From: Bifidobacterium breve
GTDB lineage: Bacteria > Actinomycetota > Acidimicrobiia > Acidimicrobiales > Ilumatobacteraceae
Length of the DNA stretch: 5,096 nt
Direction: 5' to 3'
Assembly (NCBI GenBank): GCA_943325425.2
Contig: CALPPJ020000131.1
Location: 1 to 5,096, forward strand
Position numbers and translations under genes: made by a program. The notes beneath the pieces are model-generated. The model was not told where the DNA came from, did not search any database, and saw nothing but the letters and a program-made list of their open reading frames with translations. How positions within the stretch are numbered: position 1 is the stretch's first letter; each line of letters begins with the position of its first letter. Below are positions 1-5,096 of the stretch, in pieces.

Positions 1-1
1 A

Positions 2-1243
2 GTCTTGGCTGGTACCCAGGGTCAACAGAACCACCGCAAGAAAGATCGCTTATTCGAAGTTGCCGAGAAGTTGCAGTTACCAGTGGTGTTCTTTGCCGAA
101 GGTGGTGGCGGTCGCCCCGGTGATACTGATGGTCTTGGCGTGTCGGGACTTGACTGTTGGGCATTCCATGATTTCGCCAAACTGTCGGGTCTCGTGCCCT
201 TAATCGGCATTACTGGTGGCTTTTGTTTTGCGGGTAACGCGGCAATCCTGGGATGTTGCGATGTCGTCATTGCGCTTGAGGGTTCAAATATCGGCATGGG
301 TGGACCTGCGATGATTGAAGGCGGAGGACTGGGTGTCTTTGCACCACAAGAGATTGGGCCACTTTCAGTTCAGCAGGCCAATGGCGTCGTGGATCTGGTA
401 GCCAGAGATGACGCTCACGCAGTCGAATTAGCAAAGAAGTACCTGTCGTATTTTCAAGGCTCAGTTCGCAACTTCGCCATCCACGATCAAGACCAGTTGC
501 GTACGGCCATTCCAATCAATCGAGTCAAGGCGTACGACGTTCGAAATGTTATTGAACTGATGTTTGATGTCGATTCGGTCCTTGAACTCCGAAGCGGTTT
601 CGGTCTCGGAATGATCACGGCATTGGCGCGCGTTCAAGGTAAACCTGTTGGTGTCATCGCCAATAATCCTCATCACTTGTCCGGCGCCATTGATAGCGAT
701 TGCGCAGATAAAGCCGCCCGCTTTATGCAATTGTGCGACGCGTTTGATGTCCCGTTAATAACTCTCGTTGATACGCCCGGAATGATGGTTGGTCCTGAAG
801 TTGAGCAAACTGCACTGGTGCGGCACTGCAGTCGTCTGTTTGTCACGGGCGTCAATATCTCTGTTCCAGTGATATCAATTGTTCTTCGAAAGAGTTATGG
901 CTTAGGGGCACAGGCGATGATGGCTGGCAGCACCAAAGCTCCGCTTGCTTGCGTCGCTTGGCCGACGGGCGAATTCGGTGGCATGGGACTAGAGGGCGCT
1001 GTGAGGCTTGGATACCGCAATGAGTTAGCCGCGATTACTGACGAATCTGAACGCGAAGCCGCATTTCAAAAGATGGTTGATCGCATGTACGAGCACGGCA
1101 AAGCACTGTCGGTCGCTACGCATTTCGAGATTGACGATGTGATTGATCCGGCTGATTCTCGTCGCTGGCTTAACGCAATTTTGGAATCACACCGAGCACC
1201 AAAACGATCGGGTAAGAAGCGATCAAATATTGATACTTGGTAA
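2..1243 (+). CDS. Acyl-CoA carboxylase carboxyltransferase, C-terminal part (5' truncated by window)
   Basis: This is the carboxyltransferase component of a biotin-dependent acyl-CoA carboxylase, which moves the carboxyl group from carboxybiotin to an acyl-CoA in the cytoplasm. The frame is open to the window edge. The VLAGTQGQQNH stretch is internal in this family, so the TTG at base 5 is not taken as the start. Counting that TTG codon as residue 1, an N-terminal crotonase-like half shows GGFCFAGNAA (71-80) and GSNIGMGGPAM (93-103), matching the acyl-CoA/oxyanion region. A second half shows PVGVIANNP (214-222), LVDTPGMMVGPEVE (254-267) and RKSYGLGAQAM (295-305), the second oxyanion region that faces biotin. 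The C-terminus ends in a basic tail after residue 398. The RKSYGLGAQAM form resembles carboxyltransferases that can be fused to biotin carboxylase and carrier domains, but any such domains lie outside the window. The acyl substrate (acetyl-, propionyl- or other) is not determinable. It converges with the amidohydrolase 13 bases away. Confidence 0.9.
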   Translation, partial: VLAGTQGQQNHRKKDRLFEVAEKLQLPVVFFAEGGGGRPGDTDGLGVSGLDCWAFHDFAKLSGLVPLIGITGGFCFAGNAAILGCCDVVIALEGSNIGMGGPAMIEGGGLGVFAPQEIGPLSVQQANGVVDLVARDDAHAVELAKKYLSYFQGSVRNFAIHDQDQLRTAIPINRVKAYDVRNVIELMFDVDSVLELRSGFGLGMITALARVQGKPVGVIANNPHHLSGAIDSDCADKAARFMQLCDAFDVPLITLVDTPGMMVGPEVEQTALVRHCSRLFVTGVNISVPVISIVLRKSYGLGAQAMMAGSTKAPLACVAWPTGEFGGMGLEGAVRLGYRNELAAITDESEREAAFQKMVDRMYEHGKALSVATHFEIDDVIDPADSRRWLNAILESHRAPKRSGKKRSNIDTW

Positions 1244-1256
1244 AGTTAAAAACTGA
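1244..1256. other. Convergent 13-base intergenic gap, no clear terminator
   Basis: The carboxyltransferase stop (TAA, 1241-1243) and the amidohydrolase stop (TTA on the plus strand, 1257-1259) face each other across 13 bases. The only symmetry in the gap is AGTT-AAA-AACT (1244-1254). A second AT-rich inverted repeat, ATCAA-ATA-TTGAT (1222-1234), lies inside the end of the carboxyltransferase gene. Stems of 4 and 5 weak pairs without a following T-run do not make a credible intrinsic terminator, so termination is probably factor-dependent or overlapping. This is inference. Confidence 0.5.
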
Positions 1257-2444
1257 TTAGCGAGCTGGACGTAGTTCGTTGAGTGCGCTGACGTTGTCCA
1301 ATAATATTTTCTTCCTGTCACTGTCCGAGAATGCCTTGAGTTCCGGCACGTAATCAAGAGGGTTGGGCATACCTTCAATATGGGGCCAGTCTGACCCGAA
1401 AAGCACATGGTCGGCGCCCATGATCTCGGCCACCTCATGAACGTCGTCTTCCCAGAATGGATTGATCCACCAATTGTTGCGCAAAGTTTCGACCGGATCA
1501 TCAACGAAATATCCCGGCATTTTCTTTGCGGTTGAAGTCAACTTGTCGCAGGCATCACGCAAGAAACTTGAACCGTTTTCAATTGACGCCATGCGCACAT
1601 TGGGGAAACGATCAAAGAGCTTCTCAAAGACCGAGGTGATGATGAAATCTTGAGCGGCTCTTTCGATGGCGAAACTTTTGATGGAAGGTTTCCATGAACC
1701 ACTAAATGACGCCGAGAATGAATCGTTGGCATAACCATTACTGGAATAACCGCTGTCTCCTGCATGAATAATGACAGTGATTCCAGCTTCGTTCACGCGA
1801 GCCCAAAAGGGATCATAGGTTTCATCAAACGGAGAAAGTTGACCCGTCAGAGTGGTTGGTGCGGCTGGACGCATGCACACCACTCGGGCACCTTGTGAGA
1901 GCGCCCAATCAAGTTCGTTGCAGGCCCAGTCCACTGAGGCCAGCGAAATATACGGTCCTGCGAAAATTCGATTTTTGTAATCAAAGCCCCAATCCTCTTG
2001 GAGCCAACGGTTGAACGCTGTGAACATGATTCCGACACCTTCAGGATCATGTTTCAGAATTTCTTCGTACAGCATTCCGAGGGTGGGGAAGAGCCATATC
2101 TTGCTCACACCCTGTTGATCCATCACAGTTAGTCGTGCGTCATGATCGCGGTATTCGGGACGAATTGGTTCCCGTTTGGCGAGGAACTCCAGCGGATGCT
2201 TTTTCTCGGGGTTACCGCGAAAATAGTCATGCATTGAGCCAGCCGGAGAAATGGGATCAAAAGTCGCATTGGCGACCACGCGACTCACGCGGCCACCGAT
2301 GACTGGATATTGGCGACCATTGATTTCAGCCCACTGCACGCACCTTTGACCATCTTTGGGGTCGAGGTGTCGGGTGAAGGCGTCAAGTGCCTCGTAATAG
2401 TGGTTGTCGGCATCAAAGGGAATGAAACCCAATTCATCGCTCAT
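1257..2444 (-). CDS. Amidohydrolase family 2 metal-dependent hydrolase/decarboxylase
   Basis: This is a 395-residue TIM-barrel enzyme of the amidohydrolase-2 group, which includes ACMSD and gamma-resorcylate decarboxylase, and is probably cytoplasmic. Counting from the ATG at 2444, the N-terminal metal motif is DADNH (11-15), then VIIHAGDSG (224-232) with the expected metal His227, SIENGSSFL (287-295), and FGSDWPHIEG (349-358) with the expected metal/catalytic Asp352. The DxH at 13-15 replaces the HxH of ACMSD, and Glu289 sits where ACMSD has a second barrel His; both replacements recur in actinobacterial members as I recall them. The start at 2444 is preferred because FIPFDADNHYYE is the usual N-terminal strand. 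A TTG start at 2570 would add 42 residues without family resemblance and would run into the divergent sulfatase gene. No Shine-Dalgarno is visible; a TACGAT hexamer six bases upstream suggests a leaderless message. No signal peptide is seen. The substrate is unknown. Confidence 0.88.
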   Translation of the reverse strand: MSDELGFIPFDADNHYYEALDAFTRHLDPKDGQRCVQWAEINGRQYPVIGGRVSRVVANATFDPISPAGSMHDYFRGNPEKKHPLEFLAKREPIRPEYRDHDARLTVMDQQGVSKIWLFPTLGMLYEEILKHDPEGVGIMFTAFNRWLQEDWGFDYKNRIFAGPYISLASVDWACNELDWALSQGARVVCMRPAAPTTLTGQLSPFDETYDPFWARVNEAGITVIIHAGDSGYSSNGYANDSFSASFSGSWKPSIKSFAIERAAQDFIITSVFEKLFDRFPNVRMASIENGSSFLRDACDKLTSTAKKMPGYFVDDPVETLRNNWWINPFWEDDVHEVAEIMGADHVLFGSDWPHIEGMPNPLDYVPELKAFSDSDRKKILLDNVSALNELRPAR

Positions 2445-2450
2445 ATGAGC

Positions 2451-2456
2451 ATCGTA
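2451..2456 (-). promoter_or_regulatory. Candidate -10 element for the amidohydrolase (leaderless)
   Basis: Read on the minus strand, TACGAT is followed by six bases (GCTCAT) and then the ATG at 2444. This is the spacing at which an actinobacterial TANNNT -10 box would place the transcript start on the A of the start codon. No good TTGACA-like -35 is present at 16-18 bases, and no purine-rich ribosome binding site precedes the ATG. The call rests on a short motif plus its exact placement. Confidence 0.5.
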
Positions 2457-2460
2457 CGAT
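2451..2460. promoter_or_regulatory. 10-base perfect palindrome ATCGTACGAT, candidate operator
   Basis: ATCGTACGAT equals its own reverse complement. It overlaps the candidate -10 box of the amidohydrolase and lies 19-28 bases upstream of the candidate -10 of the sulfatase. A dimeric repressor bound here could block both genes. No regulator gene is in the window, and a 10-base palindrome can occur by chance, so the operator role is inference. Confidence 0.3.
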
Positions 2461-2478
2461 GTGTGACGACCTATTGCG

Positions 2479-2484
2479 TAGCGT
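2479..2484 (+). promoter_or_regulatory. Candidate -10 element for the sulfatase (leaderless)
   Basis: TAGCGT (TANNNT type) is followed by six bases (AGGCGT) and then the ATG at 2491, mirroring the arrangement on the other strand. The AGG at 2485-2487 is only three bases from the ATG, too close to be a normal Shine-Dalgarno. The hexamer lies in a short direct repeat, GCGTA-GCGTA (2476-2485), followed by GGCGT (2486-2490). No clear -35 is seen at the usual spacing. Confidence 0.5.
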
Positions 2485-2490
2485 AGGCGT

Positions 2491-4080
2491 ATGGATCGCC
2501 AAGAAACCTCTGCATCAGGCCATTCCTCGTTCCCCAAGCACGTGGTTGTGGTGTTGCTCGACAGCCTCAATCGTCACCTTTTGGGGGCATATGGAGGAAC
2601 CGAATTCGCCACCCCGAACCTTGATCGGTTCGCTGAACAGTCGGTGGTCTTTGAAAGCCATCACACTGGTTCGTTGCCTTGCATGCCTGCCCGTCACGAC
2701 TTACTCGTCGGGGCTTTGGACTTTCCGTGGCGCCCTTGGGGTTCGGTTGAAATTTGGGAAGACGCCATCACTTTTTCCTTACGGCAGGCGGGCGTCACCA
2801 CCATGTTGGTGTCTGATCACCCGCACCTTTTTGAATGTGGCGGCGAGAATTATCACGTTGATTTTGATGCCTGGGAATATGTCCGGGGACATGAAAACGA
2901 CCCCTGGAAAACACGACCCGACCCTTCATGGGTTGGAACCCCAGCACTTCCAGTCGATGAGCCACGGCGCGGCCATTTCAAGTATCAGGATTCGCGCACC
3001 TGGTTTAAGTCAGAAGAAGATTTTCCCGGCCCTCGAACAATGCAAGCGGCAGTGAATTGGGTGCGTACAAATGGTGGGCATCATGACCGCTCGTTGCTTG
3101 TTATTGACGAGTTCGATCCTCACGAGCCATTCGATACTCCCGAACCTTGGGCATCGATGTACCGCTCCCAAGAAGATGATCCCCAAGAAGATCATCCATG
3201 GATGATTTGGCCCCCATATGTCATTGATGGTCTGAAGAACGGGTTAATCACAGAAGCAGAAGGGCGTTCTTTACGATCCGCGTACGGCGCGAAACTATCA
3301 ATGATTGATCACTGGTTTGGAAAACTACTTGACTCAATTGATGAATCGCCAGATGCGTCCGAAACTGTCGTGATTATCTGCACTGATCACGGTCACTATC
3401 TTGGTGAATTTGATGTGTGGGGGAAACCTGGATTTCCGATCCACAACACATTGGGGCATATCCCGATGATGATTCGTTGGCCAGGCATTGCATCTCGTCG
3501 GGAAAGTTCGCTCACCACAACCGTTGATATTCACGCGACATTGTGTGAGATATATGGCATAGAAGTTGAGCATCGCACTCACGGACACTCCTTAGTTCCG
3601 CTGATCAATCAAGAGGTTCCGCGAATTCGTGACCACTGCTTGTCTGGTTATTGGGGGCGCGAGGTGCAGTTGATCACCGAGGACTATACGTACACCCGTG
3701 GATCGGTCGGTGATGGATTCCCACTCTCGATGTGGTCAAACCGTTGGAGCACGATGCCTGTTCACTCAATGCCTCACATTCGATTACCCCGTCCCGACCA
3801 ACGCGCCTATCTTGATGCGATGCCAGGAAGTTCAATTCCTGTTATCCGTCAACCATTTATGCAAGGTGACTTTCTGCCATTTTGGGCATACGGGGGACTC
3901 AAAAATGAGAATCTTCTCTTTGATCGCACAGGTGATCCAGGAGAAACAAATAATCTCGCGGCTGTTCACGGCACAGATCAAACAGAAATTGAAACGAACC
4001 TCGTCAGCAAACTTAAAGATGCGTTGTTGGAAATCAATGCCCCCGAAGACGTTCTTCAACGCTTAGGACTGCGGGACTGA
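2491..4080 (+). CDS. Sulfatase-family hydrolase (formylglycine type), cytoplasmic
   Basis: This is a 529-residue member of the sulfatase branch of the alkaline phosphatase superfamily, which hydrolyses sulfate esters or, in close relatives, phosphonate/phosphate esters. The first strand VVVVLLDSL (18-26) supplies a single metal Asp24. TPNLDRFA follows at 41-48. CMPAR (64-68) fits the CxPxR signature whose Cys64 is oxidised to formylglycine. FDPHEPF (208-214), TDHG (298-301, metal Asp299/His300), GKPGF (311-315, Lys312) and the C-terminal LLFDRTGDPGETNNLA (475-490) complete the family pattern. A single N-terminal Asp with a distal Asp-His pair is closer to phosphonate monoester hydrolases and choline sulfatases than to arylsulfatases with Asp-Asp/Asp-Asn. 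There is no signal peptide, so it should act in the cytoplasm. The start is well fixed: TAG at 2479-2481 is in frame, and ATG 2491 is the first start after it. A formylglycine-generating enzyme must be encoded elsewhere. The substrate is unknown. Confidence 0.9.
   Translation: MDRQETSASGHSSFPKHVVVVLLDSLNRHLLGAYGGTEFATPNLDRFAEQSVVFESHHTGSLPCMPARHDLLVGALDFPWRPWGSVEIWEDAITFSLRQAGVTTMLVSDHPHLFECGGENYHVDFDAWEYVRGHENDPWKTRPDPSWVGTPALPVDEPRRGHFKYQDSRTWFKSEEDFPGPRTMQAAVNWVRTNGGHHDRSLLVIDEFDPHEPFDTPEPWASMYRSQEDDPQEDHPWMIWPPYVIDGLKNGLITEAEGRSLRSAYGAKLSMIDHWFGKLLDSIDESPDASETVVIICTDHGHYLGEFDVWGKPGFPIHNTLGHIPMMIRWPGIASRRESSLTTTVDIHATLCEIYGIEVEHRTHGHSLVPLINQEVPRIRDHCLSGYWGREVQLITEDYTYTRGSVGDGFPLSMWSNRWSTMPVHSMPHIRLPRPDQRAYLDAMPGSSIPVIRQPFMQGDFLPFWAYGGLKNENLLFDRTGDPGETNNLAAVHGTDQTEIETNLVSKLKDALLEINAPEDVLQRLGLRD
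3167..3196 (+). repeat. In-frame 15-base tandem duplication inside the sulfatase gene
   Basis: Two adjacent 15-base units, CCCAAGAAGATGATC (3167-3181) and CCCAAGAAGATCATC (3182-3196), differ at one position (G3178 versus C3193). They encode SQEDD then PQEDH (residues 226-235), an acidic surface-like insert between the FDPHEPF motif and the TDHG motif. It looks like a recent slippage duplication that kept the frame. Confidence 0.8.
3191..3206. repeat. 16-base perfect palindrome within the sulfatase gene
   Basis: ATCATCCATGGATGAT is identical to its reverse complement and begins inside the second unit of the tandem duplication. It encodes part of DHPWMIW. There is no loop, so it would be a poor RNA hairpin, and its position inside a gene argues against a regulatory role. 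It is recorded as visible structure only. Confidence 0.75.
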
Positions 4081-4085
4081 TCTAG
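4081..4085. other. Convergent 5-base gap, no room for a terminator
   Basis: The sulfatase TGA (4078-4080) and the dehydrogenase stop (TTA on the plus strand, 4086-4088) are five bases apart. A TCTA-GTTA-TAGA inverted repeat (4081-4092) has only four weak pairs. Transcripts from the two genes must run into each other's 3' ends unless they stop inside coding sequence. Confidence 0.5.
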
Positions 4086-5096
4086 TTATAGACAAATGTC
4101 GTATGGGCGAATTGGCACCCGTGGCAATTCGCGTCCGACAGCATGACGAATTGCATTCGCAATGGCAGGTGTCACCGAAATACAGGGAGGCTCTCCAATT
4201 CCTTTAGCACCAAGCGGAGATTTGGGCTCGTGTTCTTCAATGAAAATCATCTCAACAGTAGGAGCATCTAGGAAGGTGGGAAGCAGGTAATCAGTGAAAC
4301 TTGGATTACGAACCTTTCCGTCTTTGACAATGATTTCCTCCATCACTGCCAAACCAAGACCTTGGGCGATTCCACCTTCAAGCTGTCCGATCGCCGACAG
4401 GGGATTCAACACTCGACCCACATCTTGAGCGGTAGCGATCTGAACAACTTTGACGAGGCCTAGTTCGGGGTCAACATCTACTACGGCGCGATGCGCGACA
4501 AATGCATATGCGACGTGGCAGTTACCTTGACCATTTTCGTCGATGTCCTCAGTTGGGGGATGCCGATATTCCTCAGTGCAATCGATATCGACATCTTGAA
4601 TCGCCTCAGCGACGGTGATACGGCGATGAGTCAGTCGATCAACGATGTCAGTGTCTTCTATTTGAAGTTCGGATCGATTCATCTCAAAACGAATGGCAAC
4701 ATGGTCAAAGAGTTTTTCAAGGGCTGCACGACACGCTGCTTGCACCGCGCCACCGCTCATCCAAGTTTGACGGCTCGCCGAAGTTGATCCGGCCGAACCG
4801 ACTTGCGTGTCAATTGTGTCAAGAATGACCTCATCGACGCCTAATACAGTGCGCGCAATTTGTTGGGCGAGCATTGTGAAGCCCTGACCAACTTCGGACG
4901 TCGCGAATTTGATGGTGACAACACCATCGTTGATTCGACAACGACCAGTTGAGAAGTCATCAAACCCTTCGCTGTACATCAGGTTTTTAATACTGACGCC
5001 CCAGCCGATACCACGGCGAATATGTGACGGTTGAGCGGTTAATCCTGTTCCACCAGGAATCGTTCGTAAGTCAGCATCGTTGGCCATTAATGGAGG
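4086..5096 (-). CDS. Xanthine dehydrogenase/aldehyde oxidase-type molybdenum-binding subunit, C-terminal part (5' truncated by window)
   Basis: This is the C-terminal domain of a molybdenum hydroxylase large subunit, which hydroxylates heterocycles or aldehydes with water as oxygen donor and normally pairs with FAD and 2Fe-2S subunits. The frame stays open to the window edge with three more codons (Pro-Pro-Leu) before the ATG at 5087. That Met is probably internal, since the full protein needs several hundred more N-terminal residues and no Shine-Dalgarno is present. Counting from that Met, RRGIGWG (24-30), EVGQGF (65-70, cofactor binding), SASRQT (103-108), QDVGRVLNP (221-229), GQLEGGIAQGLG (234-245), FTDYLLPTFLDAP (264-276) and GAKGIGEPP (293-301) follow in family order. 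Glu299 in GIGEPP matches the catalytic base (Glu1261 of bovine xanthine dehydrogenase). The residues that would separate xanthine dehydrogenase, aldehyde oxidase and CoxL-type enzymes are mostly upstream of the window, so the substrate is open. Confidence 0.9.
   Translation of the reverse strand, partial: PPLMANDADLRTIPGGTGLTAQPSHIRRGIGWGVSIKNLMYSEGFDDFSTGRCRINDGVVTIKFATSEVGQGFTMLAQQIARTVLGVDEVILDTIDTQVGSAGSTSASRQTWMSGGAVQAACRAALEKLFDHVAIRFEMNRSELQIEDTDIVDRLTHRRITVAEAIQDVDIDCTEEYRHPPTEDIDENGQGNCHVAYAFVAHRAVVDVDPELGLVKVVQIATAQDVGRVLNPLSAIGQLEGGIAQGLGLAVMEEIIVKDGKVRNPSFTDYLLPTFLDAPTVEMIFIEEHEPKSPLGAKGIGEPPCISVTPAIANAIRHAVGRELPRVPIRPYDICL

Noticed and set aside
5..7. TTG at base 5 as the true start of the carboxyltransferase.
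   Set aside because: It encodes a leucine within the conserved VLAGTQG stretch, which is internal in this family, and the frame is open to the window edge.
22..855. Several minus-strand open frames of 60-91 codons antisense to the carboxyltransferase.
   Set aside because: They overlap one another and cover conserved motifs on the plus strand. None has a plausible start signal or a recognisable product.
2445..2570. A 42-residue N-terminal extension of the amidohydrolase starting at TTG 2570.
   Set aside because: The added residues show no family resemblance, the extension overlaps the first 80 bases of the divergent sulfatase gene, and the conserved FDADNHYYE strand lies just after the ATG at 2444.
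2459..3055. A 198-codon plus-strand open frame overlapping the start of the sulfatase.
   Set aside because: It is out of frame with a gene full of conserved sulfatase motifs. Its translation shows no recognisable domain and has low-complexity shadow character.
3698..4066. A 122-codon plus-strand frame inside the 3' part of the sulfatase.
   Set aside because: It is an out-of-frame shadow of a conserved gene end, and its translation has no recognisable domain.
4491..4787. A 98-codon plus-strand open frame antisense to the dehydrogenase.
   Set aside because: It lies wholly inside a strongly conserved coding region on the other strand, and has no ribosome binding site or family resemblance.
5085..5087. 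ATG at 5087 as the true start of the molybdenum subunit.
   Set aside because: The frame stays open to the window edge, no Shine-Dalgarno or -10 box at six bases is seen, and the family needs a long N-terminal region before the RRGIGWG motif.

Overview
The window looks like a compact, protein-dense bacterial chromosome segment with base composition near 50% G+C by eye. Four large coding regions fill almost all of it, with strands alternating (+, -, +, -). The gaps are 13, 46 and 5 bases. I see no RNA gene, insertion sequence, CRISPR array, phage gene or toxin/defence gene. The protein families and the apparent leaderless starts (a TANNNT -10 hexamer six bases before ATG, no Shine-Dalgarno) suggest an actinobacterium, perhaps an aquatic Acidimicrobiia-type lineage. 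The lineage is inference from style, not from a marker gene.

Layout: (1) Bases 2-1243 (+) hold the C-terminal part of a biotin-dependent acyl-CoA carboxylase carboxyltransferase; its 5' end lies left of the window. (2) Bases 1257-2444 (-) hold a complete amidohydrolase-2-type metal-dependent hydrolase or decarboxylase of 395 residues. (3) Bases 2491-4080 (+) hold a complete formylglycine-type sulfatase or phosphonate-monoesterase-like enzyme of 529 residues with no signal peptide. (4) Bases 4086-5096 (-) hold the C-terminal part of a xanthine dehydrogenase/aldehyde oxidase-type molybdenum hydroxylase large subunit; its N-terminal part lies right of the window.

The amidohydrolase and sulfatase genes diverge from one 46-base gap. 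The gap appears to carry two back-to-back -10 elements, each exactly six bases from its ATG, and a 10-base perfect palindrome over one of them. The two genes may therefore be co-controlled. All four families act on small organic molecules (CoA-ester carboxylation, C-N or C-C cleavage, sulfate/phosphonate ester cleavage, hydroxylation of heterocycles or aldehydes), which fits an accessory catabolic locus. The substrate cannot be read from the sequence, and a shared pathway is only a hypothesis. I found no convincing new system; the divergent promoter and the active-site variants are the best leads.
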